From Beroe ovata (lineage: Eukaryota > Ctenophora > Nuda > Beroida > Beroidae), in contig CAMPET010000089.1 in assembly GCA_946803715.1 (NCBI GenBank), positions 9,585 to 73,584 of the forward strand: a stretch of 64,000 bases of DNA, written 5' to 3'. The notes under the pieces are model-generated. The model saw only the letters and a program-made list of their open reading frames with translations. It was not told the DNA's origin and did no database searches. The position numbers were made by a program, and so were the translations under genes. Position 1 is the first letter of the stretch. Each line of letters opens with the position of its first letter. Below are positions 35,747 to 47,600 of the stretch, piece by piece.

Positions 35747-36587
35747 TTGTATTCATTTCATAGAGATCACATCAAACCTCTTTAGGAGGACATTTGAAGA
35801 TCAAAAATGAGAATCATCACAATCTCAGTTATATGATCATCTGCAAGACTAGATAGAAAGCAATTCACAAGGTTTTAAAATACCTAAGAGGACATGTTGT
35901 TGCTGAGTGTGTATTTATGAACATGAAATTGTCTGCTGATGAAGATATTGATGTGATACACACTTATAAATGATAAACAAAATCGCGAAATGTCGCAATA
36001 TTTTTTGATCAAAAACTTCAAACCTATACATGCGAGGTTGATGGTAAATATGCGCGGCGCGACGTCAAAATATCAAGTCATTATGCGCGTCATGTGCAAT
36101 TTTGCCTATCGGCAAAGATACTTGCTGATTGACAATTTTGTTGATGCAACAAGGTATAGGCGGCTATTTATTGTGCGCGCGGCACGCACCGCGCGCGATT
36201 ATAAAATGATTGTACAATTAAATAGAGTAAAATTGTTATTAAAATTTATCGATCTTGCTTATTGCAATATCGCGTCGATGAAACCAATAGACCATGGCCA
36301 TATGCGCGCGGCAGTCAGGCGGCATGGAAACAGCGCGACGCGACGTAAAAGCGATAACTTTATTTTGTCGCATTTTTATAAGGATTTTTTTTAAAGATTC
36401 GATAATCCGTTCATTTGTTATATCTCTTTCGCTTCGAAAGCATGCCTCTCAATCTCTCATGGCATTATTAGCATTATAGAATACTAGAAGAATTATATAT
36501 TATAGAATACTAGAAGACAATCTCTTATTGCCGATTTCAGTGAATCAGAATTTTATCAGTGTATTTGTCAAACAAAGCTCAAGTGTC
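35747..36587. promoter_or_regulatory. Divergent promoter region with GCGCG clusters
   Basis: 841 bp between the divergently transcribed kinase gene and APRT. 36049-36350 contains at least eight clusters of GCGCG/CGCGC in otherwise AT-rich sequence, plus the palindrome CATGGCCATATGCGCGC. A pyrimidine-rich GATTTCAG acceptor lies about 50 nt before the APRT start, so APRT may have a short non-coding first exon or be trans-spliced. The promoter role is inferred from position. Confidence 0.4.
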
Positions 36588-37383
36588 ATGGAGAATGAAA
36601 GTTCGCAAGACATCATTATTGAAAGACTAAAGGGTATTGTCGAGGATTGTCAGGACTTTCCCAGGAAAGGAATTCTATTCAAGGATATAATGCCTGTTTT
36701 TCGTGATTACCAGCTTGTTGATGAAACATGCAGCATTTTAAAGAATAAGGTTGGTCCAGTTACCTATGGATGAGTCAAGGATCAATCCGAACATATCTGG
36801 GTCTATAATTGATTATTTCATCCAGATTAATTACAGATACTAAACCTCAGTAATCGTGCTGATGTCATCATTGGAGTAGAAGCAAGGGGTTTTCTTATTG
36901 GACCTATGATTGCTCAAAAACTTAAGATACCCTTTGTGGTTTTAAGAAAGAAGGGAAAGCTACCAAGGGAATGTCTTTGTATCAGATATGAAAAGGTAAT
37001 AAGAAGATTGTCAATCACATTATTGTGTTTGGTTAACTTAGATAGCTGTTAATATTCATTCATGATTTAAACAGGAGTATGGATTTGATGAATTCGAAAT
37101 ACAGACTGATGCCCTTAAGGAAAATGAAAATGTTGTCATTGTTGATGATCTGTTAGCAACAGGTTTATACACTGAAGTATTCCCGAATTGCAGCCATACA
37201 GTAAAGAGATGTTGATTGTTCATATGATTTATTTCAGGAGGTACCCTTGAGGCTGCTGAAAAGTTGTGCAAGTTGGCAAAATGCAATGTAGTGGGGCATT
37301 GTGTGATGTTTGAGCTTGAGTGCCTGAAGGGCAGACAAAGACTAGACCCTACTCCAATAATTTCACTTGTTAAGTATAGTTAG
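36588..37383 (+). CDS. APRT: Adenine phosphoribosyltransferase
   Basis: Purine salvage enzyme making AMP from adenine and PRPP in the cytosol. Four exons in phase: 36588-36749, 36837-36995, 37075-37162, 37238-37383, giving 184 residues (human 180). Visible: DFPRKGILFKDIMPV near the start (family DFP..G..F.DI.P), GVEARGFLIGP, LRKKGKLP, the EYG in the flexible-loop region, and the PRPP-binding loop VVIVDDLLATGGT. All key motifs are intact, so activity is expected. The start at 36588 gives the usual length. Its stop lies 193 bp before the ELP4 start on the same strand. Confidence 0.95.
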
Positions 37384-37576
37384 TGTTTTTCTAATTGTAT
37401 TTTTTATATTTCTTGAATTTTTAATGTTTTCCTACATTAATTACTGTAACAGATACTTGATGTTTTGAATTGAAAGATTTCATTGTTGGATTGTTTCATT
37501 CCCTTCATTTGAAAATTCTGATCTTTGAGTTGGTGTAAATCTTATTTCTTGAAACAACATTTACAATTTCTGTAGA

Positions 37577-38759
37577 ATGTCAAGTCCCCCTCTTGTGCAG
37601 GGTTTCAGGAAACTGGTTACAGTTGATCCCACAGCATCAGGTCATAGTGCTCCAGATAATGTTACACAGACCTTGAAAGGTACAAGACCATCGCTCCACA
37701 GTTCAATTTATCAAACAAGCACAGGAATACAATCTCTTGACTTGTTATTAGGAAATGGAGTCAACTTGTCTACATCAATTCTCATACAGGTTACTCACTG
37801 TGAATTCCAAACTTTGTCAGACATCTTAAGCTATGCTCAAGCTTAAATTATAGTTAAATTTATGTATCAATGCTATATTTCAGGAACAAGATCGAGGCCA
37901 GTACACACCTCTATTTGCAAAACATTTCATATCAGAAGGACTCTCTCATGGACACACAATTGTTTGTGGGGGTGAACGAGTTTCATCATGGCTTACCACT
38001 CTACCTCGACCTGTTGAACAGGAATCAAGTATGTTGTTTTTTACCAATAAGTAGTTTTTGGACACTATTTATGAACTCTGTTATTCTAAAACCAACCAAA
38101 TTTCTTCAGGTCCTCAATCCACAGAAGGCGAGGAGTCACTCAAAATAGCGTGGAGGTACAAACGCCGGATTCAAAACAGATACAGTCACAGTTATGATTT
38201 ATCCCAGCATCGATTACCTGAGGAGGTTTCCAGTTGCCATGTTATACCAACTTCGTACAATCCTGCTTCCGTTGTTGAGTCTCTAGAGAGGATTATCAGT
38301 GAACATCCTGACCGAGTTGTGAGAGTTGTTCTGGACCGGCCACTATTCCCGGTTTCCGATGACGCCCAGTTTCTCCGATTTCACTATAACTTGAGGAGGA
38401 TCCTTTCGCTGAAAAATGTAGTGACTATGTGCCTTTATCCAATCTATACCATGTCAGATACAGTGTCATTTCATTTGCCGCAGCTATTCCACAATGTGCT
38501 GAACATTGAGTCACTACCCCGTGACAAAAACTCTGTCTTCAAAGACTATCACGGGAGACTCAAACTCATCAGGATTGATAATACTTGCTCCTTTACCATG
38601 CCGCTATACGACATGACGGATAGGTTCTTCAAAGTCCAGAGGAAGAAGTTCATCATTGAGAAAATGTATCTTCCGCCTGATCTCAGTGAGACTGTCAGTA
38701 GGTCCACAGCTGCTGCCAGCACAGGTGGTTGTGCAACGTCAAAGGGGATAGATTTTTGA
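37577..38759 (+). CDS. ELP4: Elongator complex subunit 4
   Basis: RecA-fold subunit of the Elp456 ring, part of Elongator, which modifies wobble uridines of tRNA. Exons: 37577-37789, 37884-38028, 38110-38759, in phase, giving 335 residues (human 424, so the C-terminal part is shorter). Visible: an N-terminal GTRPSLHSSIYQTSTGIQSL-type strand followed by LDLLLG.G (the position of a Walker A-like loop, degenerate here as usual in ELP4), FISEGL..GH in the second exon, LKIAWRYK, and a central VVLDRPLFP region. The start codon lies 1 nt after a CTGTAG acceptor-like site and only 193 bp after the APRT stop, so there is little room for an own promoter. Family call rests on motif order and length. Confidence 0.85.
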
Positions 38760-38944
38760 CACCCTTATTTTAGGATTATATATTATTTCTTGGTATGTTG
38801 ATTTTTGTTATGTTGAATTTTGAGGGATACAGTGTGGGATGTTTTTTATGTTTTGTTGTTTTAGAGAGTCCTGCGTAGAGTTGTTGGTATTATACTCCAA
38901 CTCTCTTTCAAAGTTTCAAATTAGCAAATCTTCCCCAGAAAGAC

Positions 38945-41141
38945 ATGGATGGATTAGTTGGTTATGGCAGTAGCAGCGACAATGATTCAGACTCTGAACA
39001 ACCGGAAGTGACAAATAATAAACCTGCAACAAACGTTCCGTCCCCTCCCAAGAACGATTCAATTTTTCCTCACAACACAGTTGGTGATGATTATGGCGGA
39101 AAGCACCTAGATATATCGGATGATGAGGAAAGCTATGCTCCCGTTTCGAAACCAGCTCCAAAAACTAACGGGGACACCGTCCTTCCTCCACCAGCAGCTA
39201 TCACGCCGCCGGTCGTCAATCAGAAGCTCACTAAGCTGATTGATGAAGCTCAGATAGTGTCTGTGAGTGCTGATAATCTGAAAACTGATCAGGGTGTAAT
39301 TTCTAATCTTCTTCCGAAACCAAAACAGAATTCCGTGCATGAACTAGAACTGGAACATTTACACAAGAGTAAGCGACGAAAAGAGGACAAGCGGAAGATA
39401 TTTGCATTCGATTTGAATGATTATCTTGAAGATGAAGAAGATGGTGCCGCAGAAAAAGAGAAACCAAAGCGACAAGCTGTTCCAAAATCTACGTCTGGGT
39501 TATTTTCAATCTTACCTCAGCCGAAGAACTGTAAAATAGGCAGCAAATCGACAAAGTCGGTTATCACGAATAAATCAATGTTAATGCCACGGACAGTTAA
39601 GAAGAATGAAGATAAGAAAGCGAAGCTTGTTGATAAAGAGTCCGAGGAAACTGAAGAAATCGGTGGCATCGATTTCTTTGCCTTCGGTAAATCGGAAAAT
39701 GATACAAAGGAAATCGCGATGGCAGCAAAATCTGTTAAACTGGAAGCATTCAAACCCAAACCGGTAAGCTGTTCTTTCTTCCTACTCGAGTGATTAACTA
39801 TGTAAATGATTCATCTCATTATCTCCTATCGTACACTTCAGTTATCAGCCCCTGTGGATCTTTACAAGGTGAAAGAGGAGAAACTTAGGTCAATTGACTC
39901 CATCACAACTCCGCAAGAAACGCCAGATGTGATGGAGAATCCCACGGATCCGAACGAGGTTTGGATCTCATCAGCAGATCATGAGAATTGTTATTCGTTC
40001 TGATCTCGTGAGCAATGTTTATCACACTTTTCATCAGGACGGTCTTTCTTCAATTCCGCCGGGCTTCCGAGATTTTGCATTCAACAACTCTGAGATTATT
40101 GATGTCAACCAAGAAATCCAGTCTACAGAGGAATGGGCCGTGAAAAACCTTGATTATGTGAGTAAAACAGGAATGTGGGTTTTTGGGTATAGTGGCCAAC
40201 AGATCATGAGATAGCCGATAGGTTTCTCATAGGTACATGTTTTCAGACGCTGAATCGATTCCCGATAAAATTTCGTACCTATCTCGCTTTCCTGAAGTGC
40301 TATCTGACTCGTAACTTCGAGACTCGCACTGAGCGGAAATTGGAATTTTCACGGGTATCCCGATGAGCTAGCTTGAAAATTCCTTCAGATTCGTAATCTA
40401 CGTCAAAAAATAGGCCAGAAACACTCATTGTCACTATTCTTCATGTAAAAATAAATTTGGCGGTTCTTTGACATCAGTGTGTCCTATTGAATTTTCTTGT
40501 TTTCGCACTTTTGCATCCCACGGGTTTGAAATCATGATTTGGGCGTGGTTTCACGGAGAGTATGGATTCGATATGATCGTTATTAGAGCTGATACTTGTA
40601 GTGTGAGAGTAGGACAGTTGATTTGGTGGAAATTCGGTGCCCTAAGTGCCGGTTAAGTATTCATTAGAGGCCCTCAAAATCGAAGTAGAAAAGTGTGGGA
40701 TCACTCACTAAATTTTCCACCGCTACTGAGATCAGAAATTCGACGAAAATTTTTTGCCCCATTTTCATGCAAATACCATCGACTCCCATGTATTTTTGGA
40801 CGCTGAATCGATTCCCGATCGAATTTCGTACCTATCTCGCTTTCCTGAGGTGCTATCTGACTCGTAACTTCGGGACTCATATCTGAGTGGAATTTGGATT
40901 TCTACTGATTTCTACTGTGAACGAGCGATATATTCTTTTGGGTTATTATTGTTTCTCTCCTCAGAGCGACGAAACTCCGGCGTCAAGTGGAAAATGCCCG
41001 CTAAAGGGCCAAGCAAAGCGCAAGAATCAGATCAACTACTTGGCGTGGCAGGCAAAGGAACGGGAATCGGAATTGAAGAACCAGTGGGCATCCAACAGAG
41101 TCAATAGACACGCCACTCAAAGTAAATACGGCTTCAGGTGA
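38945..41141 (+). CDS. PRCC: PRCC (proline-rich splicing-associated protein) homologue
   Basis: Nuclear protein linked in other animals to pre-mRNA splicing and mitotic checkpoint control. Four exons in phase: 38945-39763, 39842-39958, 40038-40157, 40965-41141, giving 410 residues (human 491). Visible: an N-terminal GYGSSSDNDSDSE acidic patch (human LVAYASSDESE-like), the central LFSILPQPKN motif, an FFAFG block, and the diagnostic C-terminal end KNQINYLAWQAKERESEL...SKYGFR. The middle is Lys/Asp/Glu-rich and less proline-rich than in vertebrates. An ATG 6 nt after a CTTCCCCAG acceptor, 185 bp behind the ELP4 stop, suggests processing from a shared precursor. Intron 3 carries a 100-bp duplicated block. 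Confidence 0.9.
40248..40896. repeat. Pair of about 100-bp direct repeats in PRCC intron 3
   Basis: Blocks 40248-40345 and 40799-40896 share the same sequence beginning GACGCTGAATCGATTCCCG and running through TATCTCGCTTTCCTGA and CTGACTCGTAACTTCG, with roughly eight differences. They are separated by about 450 bp. They may be copies of a dispersed element or the remains of a local duplication. Confidence 0.8.
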
Positions 41142-41394
41142 AGTGGTGTTAAAGTTCCAGCACACGCGAGAGTCAGAAACAGCGTGGTGTCAACAGCCGT
41201 GATTTTCGTATCCATGGAAACTCAATGAGCGTTACTCATCAACATGTTGATTGAATATCGATGGATAAATGAAAAGTTTGATAACGATATCGATTCTTAT
41301 TTTCACTCACGTGGGATTTTGCAAAATCACTCCTGCATGCAGCTCAAATAGCTGACAATATCCAATTTCCTGATGTGTTTCTGATTAGCGTTTT

Positions 41395-41601
41395 TATCTC
41401 ATTCCTGCTGGCTATCACCCTTCCTCCCCCACTCTGTCTCTCCTCAGCAGTCCCCCATGTCTCCCCGCTCTCAGTTGTCAGTTACATTTTTCCTCTCCCT
41501 TTTCCCTCTCCCCTTGTTAACCGGGCCCTATCTCACTCCCCTCCTCCTCTCCCTCCCCTTGTTAACCAGGCCCTATCTCACTTCCCTCACTCCCCCCCCA
41601 G
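41395..41601 (+). promoter_or_regulatory. Long polypyrimidine tract before the start of the next gene
   Basis: About 200 nt that is mostly C and T, containing the near-exact direct repeat CCCCTTGTTAACC[A/G]GGCCCT (about 41511 and 41557) and ending in CCCCCCCCAG at 41601, 12 nt before the ATG. It has the form of a very strong 3' splice acceptor upstream of a start codon. Confidence 0.55.
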
Positions 41602-41613
41602 AATGTGATCAGC

Positions 41614-42793
41614 ATGGTACTATGGAATGTCAGTGTGGTAGATGTGTGTGGTCACGCTGACGCCGACACGTTCTTCTGCACGCGTTATGTCACGCTCAGT
41701 ATTGTCAGTGTCTTCACGGGACTGCTCTGCGTGGCCAAGCTCGCCAAGTACCACTACAAGAAGGTGAAATGTCCCTATCAGCTGTCCATCTTCTACTGTG
41801 CCCTACTCGAGTGTGTCTTCTTCACACTCCACTGGATCGTCCTGCCCTATGATGTGGTGGACAACATCGGATATTGGTTCAGGGTCATGCAACTCCTCAT
41901 TATATGCTTCCTGTACAGCAAGTTGGCGAGCCGGGTCCTGAACGCTGAGGTGGCGTACAAGCGCCGCTACCTCCCCGTGCTCACAATGTTTGCGTTGTAT
42001 TACGGCGCCCTCATTCCCTGGATGTTTACCATTCCGAGGTTCAACTTGCCCCACAAATGTACGGAGTTCCATCATCCCTGTTATACTGTATCTGACTTTG
42101 TACTATCACAGGTAATAGTGCTTCAGATAATGCTTCCCATAGATCTGCATGCTTCTCACAGTTTTGTTTATCATTCTCCAGAGAAAATATCTGATCTATT
42201 TTCGTCTCCTATTATGTATCGTGTACTGAAACCTGAATGCCGTATTTCAGATATTCCTGGTATGCGGCGTATACCTAACTCGCAAGATGGCTCTGGTCAA
42301 CATGCCCTCCGAGCAGTTTCTCGAGCAACAGAAGCAACTGTGGGGTGTGGTACTGTCGTTTGAAACGGAGGCGATAATCAGCATCGTGTATGACGTCCTC
42401 CTGTCCACTATTGGCGCAGAACACTACGGATGCGGCGGCTTTCTCTACCAGGACAACGCGTTTTCCGTCCTTGCGTTTGTCCTAATCCGGTCTCTGCGTC
42501 TGTTCGTCGCGATTTGGTTCATGTTATACATGTTCGATGCCCGTAGTACGGACTACTCCGAGGCCCCTGCGTACAACATGTTCGAGGACGATGGGGAGGA
42601 TGAGGACGACGACCCGCTCGATTTGTACCGCCCCGATAGAATACAGAGTATCATCCCTTACGACCCGGAGTCGGTGGGTTTCACTGACGATAGGGCGGGC
42701 GGGAACATCTTCGAGAATTACATCCAGGCGAATGAGGAGGAGAGGTTTGGGGAGCGAACCAACAGACAACTCCAACTGTCAAACTCTCAGTGA
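41614..42793 (+). CDS. Multi-pass (about seven-helix) membrane protein
   Basis: Two exons in phase, 41614-42111 and 42251-42793, giving 346 residues. An extracellular-looking N-terminus with paired Cys is followed by about seven hydrophobic segments (the first near SIVSVFTGLLCVA, the last near VLAFVLIRSLRLFVAIWF) and a very acidic cytosolic tail (EDDGEDEDDDP) of about 90 residues. The topology and size resemble the TOM1/THH1-GPR137 group of seven-helix proteins, but I see no diagnostic motif, so this is only a suggestion. The acceptor at 41601 directly precedes the ATG; if an upstream coding exon exists, the frame is also open back to that acceptor. It is the fourth co-oriented gene after APRT, ELP4 and PRCC (460-bp gap). 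Confidence 0.6.
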
Positions 42794-43131
42794 GTTGGGT
42801 GGAGGAATTATAGCTTTTAATTGGACCTCTGTTCGCCGAACACTGATCGGGATCATTGTGAAAACAATCGTATCGGGATTCGGGATTGATCTCTTGTATC
42901 ATGTCTGTGATGGTAGCTCAGCTTAGATCAACAAACTCGTTGTATTTGAAGTAGCTGTAGTTCGAGGATGTGTTTTATCACATATAGGTTCCGTCTTTTG
43001 CATGTATTTTTATCTCACATAGCTATGATAGTGTACAACCATATAGTTTTTGTATATAGTAGGATAGTGCGAGAGTGGGCTGATAAGACTGTGGTCTTGA
43101 ATTATAGCTCTGTTAGATCTCTCTTCTTCTG

Positions 43132-43137
43132 AATAAA
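43132..43137 (+). terminator. Polyadenylation signal AATAAA
   Basis: AATAAA about 340 nt after the stop of the multi-pass membrane protein gene; a plausible end for that transcript or for the whole co-oriented cluster. Confidence 0.5.
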
Positions 43138-44612
43138 ACTCTATTCATAGTTCCTAGACAATTAGTAGTAGGACAACAGTAGATTCGCTATGGAGTGCAG
43201 TCCAATAAACTTGAGATCTGGTCCATGCACCTAGACTCAAATCAAGGTGATAGAATCATCAATCAACCAAACTACTAATTCTCCTGTACATAATATCTAA
43301 GTATTCGTTTACCTCTTTAACCTCCAACAAATATCTTGATAAGTATTCGGACACCGATTAATTGATCATAGCCTCAGATCTGTTATTGGATCGGCTCAAA
43401 TCAAACAGTTGTGGATTAGAAAGCGAGTAGGAAAGAATCGATGATAGTTACGTGTATGTTTTTAAAGTGTTGTGTTTGTGTTAGTTTTACGAACTATCGT
43501 CTATTGTTTTATAGATTCTCAGAGACAGATGTGATAAAGTAGAATATATTTGTGAATACCTAGTATTACCAATACCTCACAACTTAAGACGGCATTTTTC
43601 CCCTCACTTGATATTATATGCGTTGGATGCCCGTAGTATGGTTTCTATAAAACTAATCATATTAGCTCTAACCATGACACTATGAAGGCAGTGAAATACT
43701 GAGTGTGTGGCCAATTCGGTGATGAAACTATGGCACACTGCTGATACAATGTATGTATATTATGCTGTCGAAAACATGCTCGGCATGCGACAGTAACCGA
43801 TAATTTCTCTGGGTGCATTGTTCTAACTGTTATGTGTGTGTACCTGGATCAAAAAAATAGTTAAATAGTTAAAAAAATAGTCAAAAAATAGTTAAAAGTT
43901 AAAGACACAGAACTCCGAATGGTATTACATCACATTTTAAGATGCGAATAAGTGCAATTTTACATCAGTCCGTTTCATTTTGACCCGGGTGCACACATAC
44001 ACGTTACTTTATTCTTTCTGATTATGAATTCTTGCATTTATTAAGTAGAAAGTTTGTAGCTTATCTGATTTCATTGTTGGGAATCAATAATAAATAAATA
44101 ATATACCTAACTATGTGTGTTTGTGCATTGATGATGAATTGTCGTGACCCAGAAAGATTCTAGATCGATAATTGCCAAGCTGTATTGACTATTGATTGTT
44201 TTACCCTTAAACCCTTAAACTGTTTAATCTTTACAGAAACAAGAATTTGAACCAATAGGTAGCAAAAGTTCAGGGTGAAATTTGTTATCTCGACTCTAGT
44301 ATACGTTCAGAACCGATAGAATTTGGAAAAATGATTTTGTACTTAACTTATTCAGTTATATTCTTACCTACCTCTACTCAATGAAAATTGCCTTAGTTGA
44401 CTCTTCCGATTTATGACCTGCTTCACTTCTCTTGTAAAGTTATGAAAGAAAGAATGAGTTGAAATTACAATCATTTCCAAATTGGAAATTCCAATGAAGA
44501 GCACATGATGAAACTAGATAACTCCATATCCATGACTATATCCAAACCAAATGCTCTCTCTCTCCCCTCACGATAGCTGATGCATGGCAGAGGTTAGACT
44601 TGGTGGAACGTC
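43138..44612. other. Intergenic, nothing firm seen
   Basis: AT-rich spacer before the AP-3 delta gene. A short run of AAATAGTTAAA words lies at 43857-43905. A CTCTCTCCCCTCACGATAG acceptor-like site occurs at about 44577, 36 nt before the AP-3 delta start codon. Confidence 0.4.
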
Positions 44613-47600
44613 ATGTTCGAGAAGAACCTCCATGATTTAGTGCGGGGGATCCGCACGAACAAGAACAATGAGGCCAAGTTCATTGCAGCGTGCATAGAGG
44701 AGATCAGGAATGAGATCAAAACGGTAAGATGATGACGTGTTCCCCAATTTCACAAGATTACCAGGACCCTTCATAATGAATGTCCGCTATCCACCCATTG
44801 CTCGACCTTATTTTTCCCTTCATTCGGACGTCTGCGATCAGACGGCCCCCCTTCTTGCTGCTGTTAAACGGTTTCTCTGTTGGTGACACAGTTCATTTGC
44901 AGGACAACATGGCACTCAAGTGTCAAGGTATTACCAAGCTGATCTACCTACAGATGATGGGCTACGACATGTCCTGGTCAAACTTCAACACTATTGAGGT
45001 ACTGAATTCACTTCGAAATCATGCCTTCGGTATCTATGCTATCCTATCATTCAATGAGCAGGGTGCAGTGACATTGCATATCAAACTCAGATATCGCACT
45101 CACAATCACGCTGCAGTAGCAGATAATTGATCCTCAGTTTGAAGCATATAATAGTATAATTGATCCTCAGTCCCCCGAGAGAAGGTCCTGTGTACTGAGC
45201 CCTCTGTATCGAGGGGGGCTCTGAGAGAGAGAGGATTCCCCCCTCTCCTCACCCTTCCATCACTCCCCCTTCCTCACCCAGGTGATGAGCGCTACCAAGT
45301 TCACGTATAAACGAACCGGGTACCTGGCAGCGAGCCAGAGTTTCCACGAGAACACCGACCTGCTGATGCTCGCAACGAACATGATCCGTAAAGACCTGTG
45401 CAGTGTTAGTCAGTATGAGAGCAGCCTTGCTCTGACAGGTTAGAACTGCAGCTGATAGAGAATGGAATTGTATCATGGAAAATGTACACAATGTACATTG
45501 TATAGCTTGAAGCATTGTATAGCTATTGTTACTCTAGATTCCAATAATATCCATGATAATGAACCGTTACACTCCACTTTTATTGGATTCATTCCATCAA
45601 CAATCACATTATTATTGTTCGTGCTTATGAAAAGATGATTCACTATGATGAATATGATAGTGAATAATGAATCAAATTGAATCCAGACAGCTCAAAGCCG
45701 GAATATCTGCCAAATCTGGTGTGGTGCCTTAGTTTGATCCCAGAACCAAAGTCCACGAGGATTTGTCTGCGTCTCGATATCTGTGATCACACTTCACAGA
45801 CGAATCACCGTGTCGAACTATTCTCTTACAATTTCCACCGGTGAACTGAGAATGTACGATCTGATAATATCATAATGATAGTCCACTCGTGTGTGTGTGT
45901 GTGTGTGTGTATGTGTGTGTGAGTGTGTGTGTGTGTACTGTATGTTGTTTGAGTATATATATGGATTGTATTGTATTTTTCAACCCGTTTAACTTAGCCC
46001 GCATCTCTCTCTCTCTCTCTCCGCTTAGCCACACCCGTAGTACATCTGCTGGGAGACGATTATACCCTGATTAACGATTATACCCTGATTATTGCTGGAT
46101 ATACATCTCTCAAAGCATGATCTCGAAAAGGGAAAAATAGCGTGTAGCGGAACGAAAGAACATAATGTGTCTAGCCGTGGGTAGCAGAATGATTCATGCA
46201 GTCGAGTACCCGGTGCTCATTACTCATGATTAAAAGTTGTCCAATGTCCAATTAAGTAATTACCTTGTTAAAGTTGAACAAATCGATACAATGATTACAG
46301 CTATTCGAGGTTAGGTACGTGTAATGATGCAGTCGTCTACGAATGTATATCCGAGCAGTACACATAGTACGCCTTGGTATACAATATGCATTGTGGGATA
46401 TTATACACAAGAGTAAAACTATATACCAAATACATACAGCACTAAACACTCTACATTGTACATTCTACATTGTACAATCGAATTTGGGTACGTTGTACAT
46501 TGTACAATGAACACAGTACATTGTACCCAAATACACGGAGATTCGATTATAGCATAGGAGATTACTCCTGATTTTTGTATCGGATTACAGTTTACAGTTT
46601 ACAGTGTATCGTAGGCAGGTGCAATAATCGTAGAGTATAAGTACAGAGTACACGCACATTGTACTATAACAGTATTGATTCTCTTCTCTCATCAAACCTG
46701 CCCCAATCCAAGTACTCGTCAATAGAAAGCACTGCTCAACTCTGAAATGAACAATCGACATCTTATCCCACAACAACAGAACACTCCGATTTGAATGACC
46801 ACGATAAGTGCATGATCTTGTTTTCAAATCCATCACAGGATTCCTAAGTCTCCATTTTGCAGGGTTGTCGTGTTTTGTGAACCACGAACTTGCACGTGAT
46901 CTGAGCTCAGACCTCATGACTCTCATCTCATCCTCCAAACCGTTCATCAGGAAGAAAGCTATTCTCACCATGTACAAGGTTAGCCGAGTGTGTGATCTAA
47001 ATCGGCGATTTTGATAAATCCCAGCGGTTCATAATGGGCAATGGCACTCATTCCATATTATATTGCTGTATATGGACTGTCAACTCTTTGTTGAGAGTTC
47101 AATAAGAAAATCTTTGATCCATGTCGCTCGCCAATCATAGCGCTCGCTATTTCATTGGTGTTGCCCGACAAATACGGTGTTTTGATTGGTTGTCGCCCGA
47201 CAAAAGCCGTGTTTTGATTGGTTGTCGCCCAGGTGTTGCTCAAGTTCCCGGACGCACTCCGACCCGCATTTCCGCGCATCAAGGAGAAGCTGGATGATCC
47301 CGACCCTGGAGTCCAGTGTGCCGCGGTCAACGTGATCTGTGAACTAGCCAGGAAAAACCCAAAGGTTAGGACAGGGGGAGAGGTGAATGCCATAAGCTGA
47401 CCAGGGGAAGCTGACCAGGGGAATATTCAGAGATATTTGTCAAGCGTTTCAAACTTTCTCCACTTTCCCTGGTTATAGATTAGTTCAAGGGTGCAGTGGT
47501 GACGAAATTTCGGCCGCCGTTTCTTAATTTTTTATCCTTCCCACAGAATTACATCTCTCTGGCACCAGTCCTGTTCAAGATGTTAACCAACTCGTCCAAC

